Shown piece after piece: positions 1-6,335 of a DNA stretch of 10,130 bases. The DNA comes from Pedosphaera sp. (GTDB lineage Bacteria > Verrucomicrobiota > Verrucomicrobiia > Limisphaerales > SIAT01): positions 1-10,130 of the forward strand of contig SIAT01000054.1 in assembly GCA_009691645.1 (NCBI GenBank), written 5' to 3'. Numbering within the stretch: the stretch's first letter is position 1; each line of letters starts with the position of its first letter. A program made the position numbers and the translations under genes. The notes beneath the pieces are model-generated. The model was not told the origin of the DNA. It saw only the letters and a program-made list of their open reading frames with translations, and ran no database searches.

Positions 1-132
1 AGCCTCAAGCCGACCTTGGAGAAGATGCTGCACGGTTACCTCAAGCACCGGCAGCCGGGCGAAGGTTTCCAGACCTTCACGAACCGCCACGACCTCGGCA
101 AACTGCAGGAGATTTTCAGCAACGAGGAATAA
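1..132 (+). CDS. Nitrite/sulfite reductase (ferredoxin-type hemoprotein), C-terminal fragment
   Basis: The reading frame is open from the left edge and stops at TAA 130-132, giving the last 43 residues of a larger protein. The segment YLKHRQPGEGFQTFTNRH followed by DLGKLQEIF resembles the extreme C-terminus of siroheme/4Fe-4S nitrite and sulfite reductases, where a helix with an 'HR.pgE.F..F..RH' pattern closes the chain. These enzymes reduce sulfite to sulfide or nitrite to ammonia in the cytoplasm with ferredoxin or NADPH electrons. The cysteines that bind the cluster and siroheme lie outside the window, so the substrate cannot be decided. The gene is cut by the window edge rather than broken. 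It ends 6 bp before the convergent TPR gene. The assignment rests only on this short tail pattern and is moderate. Confidence 0.5.
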   Translation, partial: SLKPTLEKMLHGYLKHRQPGEGFQTFTNRHDLGKLQEIFSNEE

Positions 133-138
133 GTCGCG

Positions 139-1560
139 TCACGGCGGCGGAGTGCCAGGAGCGCCCTGCGCATCGATCTTGGCGTAGTAGGCGTCCACCT
201 TCGCGGACACGTCGCGATAGCCAATCTCCAGTTCGTAGATGTACTTGAACTGCTCGATGGCTTCCTCTTCCTTGTTCGTTTTCTCCAACTCGCAGCCGAG
301 GAAGTAGTGCAGGTCCTTCTTTTCCTCGTCAAAAACCAGCTTCTCGCGAATCGCGTTGCGGAAAGTGCGGATGGCGATGTCATGCATCCCGCGATGGGCG
401 AAACATTGACCAAGAAAATACATCGCGGTGAGGCGCGTGCCGGGATTGGTCTGCGCGCGCTGGAATTCGTGGATAGCCTCGGCGAACTGGCCCGCCTTGA
501 AATAGAGCTGGCCCAGCTCATGGCGGATGGTCATATCGGTCGGATACTTCTCCATGCGACGTTTGCAATCATCCAATATGAACGTAGCGCGCTCGGCATT
601 GAGGCGTTCCATTTCGGCGGCGCGATCGGGAGAAGCGGAGTCGAGCGATGAGATCGCGTGGTTGAGTTTGGCGATCTGCGTGTCGTAGATGGCCCGATCG
701 ATGTGGGCGTCGGCGATGCCTTTCTCCAGGGCGTAACGGTAATACTCCAAGGCGCGGTCGAACTCTTTTTTCTGCACATAGAGCCGCGCGATTTCGATGG
801 CGTGCCGCAGGTTGTCCGGTTCCTCGGTGAGCTTGGTGTAGGATTTGTCGATCATCATGTCGAGCGTATCGACGGGCTTGTGATGAAGACTCTCCTGCTC
901 GAGGGCGACCGTCTCCGCCTCATTCCGCAGCACGGTACGATAGGCGCCTTCCTCCTGAGCCATCTCGTTGTAACCGCCCACCTGCATCGTGATGCGCGCG
1001 GAAATATTCTTCAGCTCTTCGTAAAGCTTCTGGTCGTCGGGATAAATGCGGCACAGTTGTTTGAGCATCGCCTCCGCCTGATGCGCCTCATTCACCTTCT
1101 CCAGCAGAGCGGCGATCTGCAGGCAGATTTTCTTGTCGTCGGGATGCGCCTTGCGCATCGCCTCAAGCGAGGCGATGGCCGTGCGCGGCATATTCAACGC
1201 CATCGCCGCGTCGGCCAAGAGACGGTGGCCGAGGTGAGTGCTGGGGTCGTGCTCGAGAATTTCCTCGGCGATACGCAACGCCTCGACAGGATTATTGCGC
1301 AGCGCCAGTTGTCCGCGCGCAATCAACTGGGTGTTGCCCGCCACGCCGAGGGCTTTCTTGAAGAGCCCCGCAGACTGGCCTTTCTTGATCTGCGCCGCGT
1401 GCAGGGCCATGCGCGCGTCGAAGAACCCCGGCTCCTGACGCAAGAGCTCCTTCAGGATTTCGATGGCGTAGTCCCAGTTGGCTTTCTCGAGCGCGGCACT
1501 GCCTTTGCGGAACTGCCCACACGCCGTGGGAGATACCTCCGAGATGGTCTTCTCAGCCAT
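139..1560 (-). CDS. Tetratricopeptide repeat protein, function unknown
   Basis: This is a 473-residue protein starting at ATG 1560 and stopping at TGA 139-141. It is built mostly of helical pairs with TPR spacing. Recognisable repeats lie near residues 14-47, 76-108, 110-141, 144-175, 248-283, 342-373, 376-407 and 414-447; clear examples are LGQLYFKAGQFAEAIHEF and ARLYVQKKEFDRALEYYRYA. A charged, less repeat-like stretch (about 185-240) and a helical linker (about 285-335) interrupt the array. There is no signal peptide, membrane segment or catalytic domain, so it is probably a cytoplasmic scaffold or adaptor; this is inference. The C-terminus is a short Gly/Pro tail. No Shine-Dalgarno precedes the start. 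It is divergent from the tRNA-Leu gene and convergent with the reductase fragment, so the neighbours do not reveal its partner. Confidence 0.85.
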   Translation of the reverse strand: MAEKTISEVSPTACGQFRKGSAALEKANWDYAIEILKELLRQEPGFFDARMALHAAQIKKGQSAGLFKKALGVAGNTQLIARGQLALRNNPVEALRIAEEILEHDPSTHLGHRLLADAAMALNMPRTAIASLEAMRKAHPDDKKICLQIAALLEKVNEAHQAEAMLKQLCRIYPDDQKLYEELKNISARITMQVGGYNEMAQEEGAYRTVLRNEAETVALEQESLHHKPVDTLDMMIDKSYTKLTEEPDNLRHAIEIARLYVQKKEFDRALEYYRYALEKGIADAHIDRAIYDTQIAKLNHAISSLDSASPDRAAEMERLNAERATFILDDCKRRMEKYPTDMTIRHELGQLYFKAGQFAEAIHEFQRAQTNPGTRLTAMYFLGQCFAHRGMHDIAIRTFRNAIREKLVFDEEKKDLHYFLGCELEKTNKEEEAIEQFKYIYELEIGYRDVSAKVDAYYAKIDAQGAPGTPPP

Positions 1561-1633
1561 TTCTGGAGCGTAGTGGTGAGAACCTCAAAATGCCATCCGC
1601 AAAACGGAATGTCCCTTCGGCCCGAAATTCCAC

Positions 1634-1664
1634 TTGCACAGGCGGGGCAAAGTGAGCCAATAAT
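1634..1664 (+). promoter_or_regulatory. Possible sigma-70-like promoter for tRNA-Leu
   Basis: A -10-like AATAAT (1659-1664, five of six consensus bases) lies 12 bp before the mature tRNA 5' end. A poor -35-like TTGCAC (1634-1639) sits 19 bp upstream, which is longer than the ideal spacing. The placement fits a tRNA promoter but the -35 is weak, so this is a tentative call. The same 115-bp gap must also hold the promoter of the divergent TPR gene, for which I see no clear boxes. Confidence 0.25.
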
Positions 1665-1675
1665 TCAAGCCTGCT

Positions 1676-1760
1676 GCGCACGTGGCGGAATTGGCAGACG
1701 CGCTACCTTGAGGTGGTAGTGAGGTAACTCGTACAGGTTCAAGTCCTGTCGTGCGCACCA
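1676..1760 (+). tRNA. tRNA-Leu, anticodon GAG
   Basis: A full cloverleaf can be drawn. The acceptor stem GCGCACG (1676-1682) pairs with CGTGCGC (1750-1756). The D stem GCG/CGC encloses a loop containing TTGGCAGA. The anticodon stem CTACC/GGTAG encloses the loop TTGAGGT, with anticodon GAG at 1710-1712. A long variable arm with GAG-GTAA-CTC pairing is typical of class II tRNAs such as leucine. The T stem ACAGG/CCTGT encloses TTCAAGT. The discriminator base is A (1757) and the CCA end is encoded (1758-1760). Anticodon GAG reads CUC and CUU leucine codons. The total is 85 nt, and no base is out of place. Confidence 0.97.
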
Positions 1761-1768
1761 AACCTTCC

Positions 1769-1794
1769 TTTTCGAGTCTTCCCGAAAATTTATT
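1769..1794 (+). terminator. Possible weak intrinsic terminator after tRNA-Leu
   Basis: TTTTCG (1769-1774) and CGAAAA (1783-1788) form a 6-bp stem with an 8-nt loop, followed directly by TTTATT. It begins 8 bp after the tRNA CCA end, the right place for tRNA termination. The stem is AT-rich and the U-run is interrupted, so it would be weak; some read-through into the following response regulator gene is possible. Confidence 0.35.
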
Positions 1795-1849
1795 CCGTCC
1801 CGTCCCTTTCGCTTTCCCGTGTCCTACGGGATATTGCACCAACCCAAAC

Positions 1850-1857
1850 AGGAGGAG
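1850..1857 (+). promoter_or_regulatory. Strong Shine-Dalgarno of the response regulator gene
   Basis: AGGAGGAG lies just before ATG 1863, with about 7 nt between the GGAGG core and the start. It is the only near-perfect ribosome binding site in this window and fixes the start of the response regulator. A small 5-bp hairpin (CCCGT 1816-1820 with ACGGG 1826-1830) sits upstream in the same leader; its role, if any, is unknown. Confidence 0.85.
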
Positions 1858-1862
1858 TACAT

Positions 1863-2318
1863 ATGGCCCCCGAACAAATCGACATCCTCGTAGTGGAAGA
1901 CAACCCCGGTCACGCTCTGCTGACTCACGCTGCTCTGGCAGATCTCGCCCCAGCGGTGCGTTACGCACGAGCGCGTGATGGTGAAGAAGCTCTGAACTTT
2001 CTCTTCGCCAAAGGCAACTACAGTCACCGGTCCAACGCCGCCCCGCGGCCACTGGTATTGCTCGGCCTCAACCTGCCACTGATGAGCGGTCGGTCCGTCC
2101 TGCGCCCGATTAAAGGCAACTCCCTTACACACGATATCCCCGTGGTGATGTTCACCGCCTCGGCCGACGAGACGGACGTGGCGATGTGCCGGTTGATGGG
2201 TGCCGCCGATTACGTGAACAAGTCCGCACAGGTCGGCGAGCACATTGATTCTATCCGAAGAATCTGCCAACAATGGCTCGCGCCCGATGCGAACGGCCAG
2301 ATGTCCCTGGCAGCCTGA
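1863..2318 (+). CDS. Single-domain response regulator, Rcp1-like, lacking the phosphoacceptor Asp
   Basis: A stand-alone receiver domain of 151 residues with no output domain. It resembles the Rcp1-like family (cyanobacterial phytochrome-partner regulators and relatives): DILVVEDNPGHALLT at the N-terminus with acidic pair E12-D13, DGEEALNFLF (39-48), GLNLPLMSG (68-76), PVVMFTAS with conserved Thr98, and ADYVNKS with conserved Lys120. In active members the fourth of these landmarks reads LLDLNLP, and that Asp accepts the phosphoryl group. Here the residue is Gly68 (codon GGC, 2064-2066), one transition away from GAC. The Pro usually after the conserved Lys is Ser121. It may therefore be a phosphorylation-independent pseudo-receiver, or this copy may carry a recent mutation or a sequence error. 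No histidine kinase is adjacent. It sits alone between tRNA-Leu and the convergent ribE, with a 20-bp gap to ribE and no visible terminator. Confidence 0.9.
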   Translation: MAPEQIDILVVEDNPGHALLTHAALADLAPAVRYARARDGEEALNFLFAKGNYSHRSNAAPRPLVLLGLNLPLMSGRSVLRPIKGNSLTHDIPVVMFTASADETDVAMCRLMGAADYVNKSAQVGEHIDSIRRICQQWLAPDANGQMSLAA

Positions 2319-2338
2319 ATCGCTGCGCGAAGTATCGC

Positions 2339-2944
2339 TCAAGCTCGCGTGCCGGCGAAACGCTCGACGTACTTGCCGAGGATGTCCGCTTCCAGATTCA
2401 CCGTGTCGCCCACCGCACGCTCACGCAGGGCGGTCGACTCGAGCGTGTGCGGGATGATCCAGATGCGGAACTTCCCCGACTCCACCACCGCGACCGTCAG
2501 GCTGATTCCATCCACCGCCACAGAGCCTTTGAAGATGATATAACGCATCACCTCCGCCGACGCGGCAATCTCCAGCAGATGGTCTTTTCCCTGGCGTTCC
2601 CAACGCACAATCTTCCCGCGGCCGTCGATGTGCCCGGTGACAAAATGGCCGCCCATCCGCCCGCCCGCTTCCAATGATCGCTCCAGATTCACCAGCGAAC
2701 CGGCCCGTACCGATTGCAGATTCGTCCGTTCCCACGTCTCCTTCAACAAGTCGAAGTGCACCAATTTCGCACGACCTTTTGGCGTGAGCTTCACCACCGT
2801 GAGGCAGCAACCGTTCACCGCCAGACTATCGCCGACGCGCAATCCGCGCGCACAAACCTTCGCGCGCACCGACAAGCGAATCGCCCGTGACATCGGCCGC
2901 GCCGACTCCACCACTCCCGTCTCTTCGATAATCCCTGTGAACAT
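2339..2944 (-). CDS. ribE: Riboflavin synthase, alpha subunit
   Basis: A 201-residue protein of the usual family length. It converts two molecules of 6,7-dimethyl-8-ribityllumazine into riboflavin and one pyrimidinedione, the last step of riboflavin synthesis in the cytoplasm. The N-terminus is the hallmark MFTGIIEETG. The two tandem lumazine-binding barrels show as a repeated signature: SLAVNGCCLTV (residues 40-50) and SVAVDGISLTV (141-151). GGHFVTGHIDG (98-108) lies at the domain junction and VNLEADILGKYVER (182-195) forms the C-terminal trimerisation end. The ATG is 9 nt after the ribD stop, with only a weak AGGG 5 nt upstream, so translation probably depends on coupling. It is the last gene of the minus-strand run. 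The symbol ribE follows Gram-negative style; the same gene is called ribC in E. coli and ribE or ribB elsewhere. Confidence 0.97.
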   Translation of the reverse strand: MFTGIIEETGVVESARPMSRAIRLSVRAKVCARGLRVGDSLAVNGCCLTVVKLTPKGRAKLVHFDLLKETWERTNLQSVRAGSLVNLERSLEAGGRMGGHFVTGHIDGRGKIVRWERQGKDHLLEIAASAEVMRYIIFKGSVAVDGISLTVAVVESGKFRIWIIPHTLESTALRERAVGDTVNLEADILGKYVERFAGTRA

Positions 2945-2953
2945 CGAGCCCTA

Positions 2954-4078
2954 TCAAGCCGCGCCGACGCGCGCCGTCAACAGCAAATCCGGACCGAGAC
3001 GCCGCCACCCCACCTCGCGCAACTGGATTATCTCCGTCAAACGGCGCGCGCCAGCACCCGCCACCGCACGTTTGGAATCGCGCCCACCGAGAATTTTTGG
3101 CGCGTAAAAGAAGGCGGCGCGCTGCGCCAAACCATCGAGCAAAAAGGACGCATTCACTTCCCCACCGCCCTCCACCAAAAGAGTGGTGACATTCTCTGCT
3201 CCCAACTTTTTCAGAAGCCAACGCAAATCCGGACGGCCATTCCGAGCCGGTGCGATCAACACATCCACGCGCTTCGCCAGAACCGCGACACGGCGTTTCG
3301 GCGCGCTCTTTGTGACAACAATCGTCGTCATCGGCGCGAACTCATCGTTGATGATTTGCGCGCCGAGCGGCGTCCGAGCCAGTGAATCGAGAATGATCCG
3401 ACGCTTTCCCCCGGTCCTTTTTCCTAAGCCTCTGCGGATTGTCAAAGCCGGATCATCCAGTAGCACCGTGTTCACGCCCACAAGAATGGCATCCGCGCTC
3501 TCCCGCAGCTTCATCGCGTGCGCGCGGCTTTGCATGCCGGTAATCCATTTCGACTCGCCGCTCGCCGTGGCGATTTTTCCATCCAACGTCATCGCCGCCT
3601 TCACCGTGACGAACGGCGTGCGGTGAACAATCCAGTGATTAAAAACTTCGTTGAACTGCGCCGCTTCCCCAGCCAACACGCCGTGGATCAGCTCAATGCC
3701 CGCGCGGCGAAGAAGACGAAAGCCGCGTCCAGCGTGTTTTGGATTCGGATCGGTCGCCGCGACAACGACGCGCTTGATTCCAGCAGCGATGATCGCCTCG
3801 GTGCATGGCGGCGTGCGGCCGTGGGTACAGCACGGTTCAAGCGTCACGTAAAGTACCGTCCCCTTCGGGCTGTGGCCTTTTTTCGCAGCGTCTTGCAGCG
3901 CCTCTATCTCGGCGTGCGCTGCGCCGGCTTTGCGATGCCAGCCCTGGCCGATAATTCGCCCGCGCTTCACCAGCACCGCGCCGACCATCGGGTTCGGCGA
4001 AGTGCGCCCGCGCGCGCGCCGCGCCAATCGCAAAGCCACGCGCATGAAATCTGTGTCCATGTCGGCGGCCTTTGACAT
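2954..4078 (-). CDS. ribD: Bifunctional riboflavin biosynthesis deaminase/reductase
   Basis: A 374-residue enzyme catalysing two consecutive steps: deamination of 2,5-diamino-6-ribosylamino-4(3H)-pyrimidinone 5'-phosphate, then reduction of the ribosyl side chain with NADPH. The N-terminal cytidine-deaminase-like domain (about 7-150) has the zinc and proton-shuttle motif HAE (55-57) and EPCCTHGRTPPC (81-92), with Cys83 and Cys92 as ligands. The reductase domain (about 155-370) has KAAMTLDGKIA (160-170), SKWITG, ADAILVGVNTVLLDDP (195-210) and LLVEGGGEVNASFL. The frame is open far upstream into ftsY, but homology begins at DFMRVALRLARR. The chosen ATG (4078) is 5 nt after the ftsY stop, fitting operon coupling. 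ATG 4060 (MDTDFM) is a real alternative, because AAAGG lies 8 nt before it and it aligns better with family N-termini. Downstream ribE supplies the final pathway step. Confidence 0.97.
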   Translation of the reverse strand: MSKAADMDTDFMRVALRLARRARGRTSPNPMVGAVLVKRGRIIGQGWHRKAGAAHAEIEALQDAAKKGHSPKGTVLYVTLEPCCTHGRTPPCTEAIIAAGIKRVVVAATDPNPKHAGRGFRLLRRAGIELIHGVLAGEAAQFNEVFNHWIVHRTPFVTVKAAMTLDGKIATASGESKWITGMQSRAHAMKLRESADAILVGVNTVLLDDPALTIRRGLGKRTGGKRRIILDSLARTPLGAQIINDEFAPMTTIVVTKSAPKRRVAVLAKRVDVLIAPARNGRPDLRWLLKKLGAENVTTLLVEGGGEVNASFLLDGLAQRAAFFYAPKILGGRDSKRAVAGAGARRLTEIIQLREVGWRRLGPDLLLTARVGAA

Positions 4079-4083
4079 CGCGA

Positions 4084-4995
4084 TTATTCTGAGAAGATCG
4101 CCTCGGCGAATTGCTTCGCGTCGAACGGTTGGAGATCGTCGGGCTTCTCGCCGAGACCGATGAACTTCACCGGCAAGCCCAATTCTTTTTGAATGGCGAT
4201 CACCATCCCACCTTTGCTGGTGCCATCGAGCTTGGTGACGACGAGGCCGGTGAGCGGCACGGCCTTGTGGAACTCGCGGGCTTGCGTGAGCGCGTTCATC
4301 CCCGTCGTGGCGTCGAGCACGAGTAACACTTCGTGCGGCGCGCCGGCGAGTTGCTTGCCCATCACGCGGTGCACCTTCTGTAATTCCTGCATCAGATTGT
4401 GTTTCGTATGCAGGCGGCCGGCGGTGTCCACGAGAAGGAAGTGCGTGCCGCGCGCGGTGGCAGCAGTGATGGCGTCGTGCGCCACAGCGGCAGGATCGGC
4501 TCCGGGCGCGCCGGCGATAACGTGGACGTTGAGGCGTCCGCCCCAAACCTTGAGTTGCTCGACGGCGGCGGCGCGAAAGGTGTCGCACGCAGCGAGCAGT
4601 GTCGTTTCACCGCGCGATTGGATGAGATGCGCGAGTTTGGCGGAGGTGGTCGTTTTGCCAGTTCCGTTGACTCCGATGATGGAGATAACGGTCAACCCCT
4701 TCTCCGCACGACGCAGTTCGGTGTGGTTCGCGCCGAGACTCTTCTCGACCTCCGCGCGGGCGATGGCGAAGACGTCGAGACCCGTTCCACCTTGTGTTTC
4801 GTACGCCTTCTTCACCGCATCCACGATTTGCGTGGTCATCACCATCCCGAGATCGGCAGCGATGAGCGCACGTTCCAGTTCCTCGAGCGTCGTGCCAGTG
4901 AGCTTGGGCGAGCCGCTGACGATGCGTTTGATTTCGTGGACGAGCCGGTCGTGGGTCTTGAAAAGGCCGTCCTTGAACTTTTGGAAGAGACCCAT
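4084..4995 (-). CDS. ftsY: Signal recognition particle receptor FtsY
   Basis: A 303-residue SRP GTPase, the membrane-associated receptor that docks the SRP-ribosome complex at the translocon. The N domain (about 1-95) is followed by the G domain: P-loop GVNGTGKTTT (108-117), DTFRAAAVEQL (138-148), DTAGRLHTKHNL (190-201), specificity motif TKLDGTSKGG (254-263) and GLGEKPDDLQPF (280-291). GEKxxDLxPF and the lack of a C-terminal methionine-rich M domain separate FtsY from Ffh. There is no long acidic A domain as in E. coli; instead the protein starts with a short basic amphipathic helix, GLFQKFKDGLFKTHDRL, which could serve as the membrane-targeting sequence. The ATG lies 1 nt after the stop of the upstream PHP gene (TGA-T-ATG), so coupled translation is likely. 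No Shine-Dalgarno is seen. Confidence 0.98.
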   Translation of the reverse strand: MGLFQKFKDGLFKTHDRLVHEIKRIVSGSPKLTGTTLEELERALIAADLGMVMTTQIVDAVKKAYETQGGTGLDVFAIARAEVEKSLGANHTELRRAEKGLTVISIIGVNGTGKTTTSAKLAHLIQSRGETTLLAACDTFRAAAVEQLKVWGGRLNVHVIAGAPGADPAAVAHDAITAATARGTHFLLVDTAGRLHTKHNLMQELQKVHRVMGKQLAGAPHEVLLVLDATTGMNALTQAREFHKAVPLTGLVVTKLDGTSKGGMVIAIQKELGLPVKFIGLGEKPDDLQPFDAKQFAEAIFSE

Positions 4996-4996
4996 A

Positions 4997-5824
4997 TCAG
5001 CCGGCCCGACGCGCGGCGACGCGGGCCTTGAGCTTCTCGATAAAGTGGTAGGGAAGCTTGGTCGTGCCGATGAGCGGCTGGCCTTTGTTCATCCCGTGGC
5101 AATCGGAGCCGCCGGTGACAAGCAACCGATGCTCGTCGGCGATGAGCAGGTAATGCTCGAGCATCGGCGTGGAATGCCTGGTATAGAAACACTCGATCCC
5201 GTCCATCCCCGAGGCGACGAGGGCGGGAATGACGTGGTCGGCGCGGTAAAGACCGGGATGCGCGAGCACCGCCAACCCGCCTGCTTGATGGATCAACTTG
5301 ATCGCCTCGGCTGCGGTGATTCTGTATTTGGGCATCCACGCGGGCTTGCCCTTCTTGAGGAAACGGTCGAATGCCTCGCCGAGACTGGAGCAGACGCCTA
5401 TCTTCACCAGCGCGCGACCGATGTGCGGCCGACCGGGTGCACGGCAATTGGCGATGTCGAAGACGAGCTGCACGTCGAGTTTCACCCCCAGCGCGTTGAT
5501 GCGGGCGACCATCTCGCGGATGCGATTGACGCGGACCTCCTGAAATTTCGCCAGCGCAACACGCAGCTTTTCATCCGCCAGGTCGAGGAAGTAGCCGAGC
5601 ATGTGCAACTCCTGCCCCTCGTGCTCGCAGGTCAATTCACTGCCGGGAACGAACTCGATGCCGTGCGTCGCGCAGGCGGCGGCCATCCTCGGACAGCCCT
5701 CCATCGTGTCGTGGTCGGTCAACGCCACGGCGGCAAAGCCGAGCCGGAGCGCGTGCCCCACCAGCTCCTCGGGCGTGTAGGTGCCGTCGGAGAAATTCGT
5801 GTGGAGATGGAGGTCAGCAAACAT
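4997..5824 (-). CDS. PHP-domain metal-dependent phosphoesterase, TrpH/YciV-like
   Basis: A 275-residue single-domain PHP protein. The metal-binding motifs appear in family order: DLHLHTNFSDG (4-14, with His6 and His8), ALTDHDTMEG (34-43, Asp37 and His38), GSELTCEH (61-68, Glu63), HMLGYFLD (74-81), GRPHIGRALV (131-140), LAHPGLY (187-193) and GGSDCHG (238-244). Characterised relatives include 3',5'-nucleoside bisphosphate phosphatases and the E. coli RNA 5'-end trimming enzyme RNase AM (YciV/TrpH). The likely role is hydrolysis of short RNA or nucleotide phosphoesters; the exact substrate is not shown by the sequence. I chose ATG 5824, which follows the nusB stop after 1 nt (TGA-A-ATG) and puts HxH right at the N-terminus. 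A GTG at 5833 would add three residues and overlap nusB. It lies between nusB and ftsY in the operon. Confidence 0.92.
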   Translation of the reverse strand: MFADLHLHTNFSDGTYTPEELVGHALRLGFAAVALTDHDTMEGCPRMAAACATHGIEFVPGSELTCEHEGQELHMLGYFLDLADEKLRVALAKFQEVRVNRIREMVARINALGVKLDVQLVFDIANCRAPGRPHIGRALVKIGVCSSLGEAFDRFLKKGKPAWMPKYRITAAEAIKLIHQAGGLAVLAHPGLYRADHVIPALVASGMDGIECFYTRHSTPMLEHYLLIADEHRLLVTGGSDCHGMNKGQPLIGTTKLPYHFIEKLKARVAARRAG

Positions 5825-5825
5825 T

Positions 5826-6320
5826 TCAGCCACGCGCGGGGCGCTTCAATTCACCTCGCACCTTGTCGAGGATGCCGTTGACGAACCGCCCGCTCTCGTC
5901 AGTGGAAAATTTCTTCGCGATGTCCACCGCCTCGTTAATGCTCACCACCGGCGGGATGTCCTCGCGGTGAAGCATCTCGTACACCGCGAGGCGGAGGATG
6001 TTGCGGTCCACAACCGCCATCCGGTGCAGATCCCAGTTCTTGGCTTGGATCGCGACGATCTCGTCGATCTCTTTGCGATTGGCGAGTGTGCCGTGGATGA
6101 GCGGATCGGCGAAGAGCCGCGTGGCGGCCTCGTCGGTGGTCATCGGCGGGAACTGCGGCTCTTCGCCCCACTTCGCGTCACCCTTCTCATCGGCGATGAC
6201 GATGGCGCGCTGCGAAGTCCAAAAATGATCAAGCGCCGCCGCGAGGTCTTCGGGCGGATTCAGATCGTGCTGAAACAAAAACTGGATGACACGTTCACGC
6301 GCTTCGCGTCGCATTCCCAT
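5826..6320 (-). CDS. nusB: Transcription antitermination factor NusB
   Basis: A 164-residue all-helical RNA-binding protein that, with NusE (ribosomal protein S10), binds boxA RNA and promotes antitermination, chiefly on rRNA operons. The N-terminus RREARERVIQFLFQHDL (4-20) matches the family's arginine-rich 'RR.AR..a.q.LyqhD' start. The C-terminal half carries the most conserved part: DRNILRLAVYEML (105-117), IPPVVSINEAVDIAKKF (122-138) and SGRFVNGILDKV (143-154). The protein is longer than the usual 130-150 residues because of a segment around 35-72 (WTSQRAIV to ATRLFADP) between the two helical halves. ATG 6320 is used; Met3 (6314) is an alternative. No Shine-Dalgarno precedes either. It lies 15 nt after the moeB-rhodanese stop. 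nusB is commonly linked to riboflavin genes, and here ribD-ribE lie three genes downstream. Confidence 0.95.
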   Translation of the reverse strand: MGMRREARERVIQFLFQHDLNPPEDLAAALDHFWTSQRAIVIADEKGDAKWGEEPQFPPMTTDEAATRLFADPLIHGTLANRKEIDEIVAIQAKNWDLHRMAVVDRNILRLAVYEMLHREDIPPVVSINEAVDIAKKFSTDESGRFVNGILDKVRGELKRPARG

Positions 6321-6335
6321 AAAATGAAATGTGGT

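Noticed and set aside
1606..1631. Inverted repeat GGAAT/ATTCC with inner pairing in the TPR-tRNA gap
   Set aside because: The stem is short and interrupted and has no U-tract or recognised operator form; it may be chance.
658..1719. A 353-codon plus-strand open frame opposite the TPR gene, running into tRNA-Leu
   Set aside because: It reads through the tRNA gene and lies opposite a clear repeat protein, so it is a shadow frame.
1676..2338. Possible integration site at the tRNA-Leu 3' end with the response regulator as cargo
   Set aside because: I see no integrase and no repeat of the tRNA 3' end downstream, so there is no evidence for an island.
2319..2338. Terminator between the convergent response regulator and ribE genes
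   Set aside because: The 20-bp gap contains no convincing stem or U-run.
4079..4588. Upstream 170-codon extension of the ribD frame
   Set aside because: It lies entirely within ftsY in another frame and gives an Arg-rich, low-information translation; ribD homology starts near 4060-4078.
4193..5881. A 562-codon open frame on the plus strand opposite ftsY and the PHP gene
   Set aside because: It is antisense to two well-recognised genes with intact motifs. Its translation shows no domain and is rich in Arg, Ser, Ala and Val, as expected from GC-rich coding shadows.
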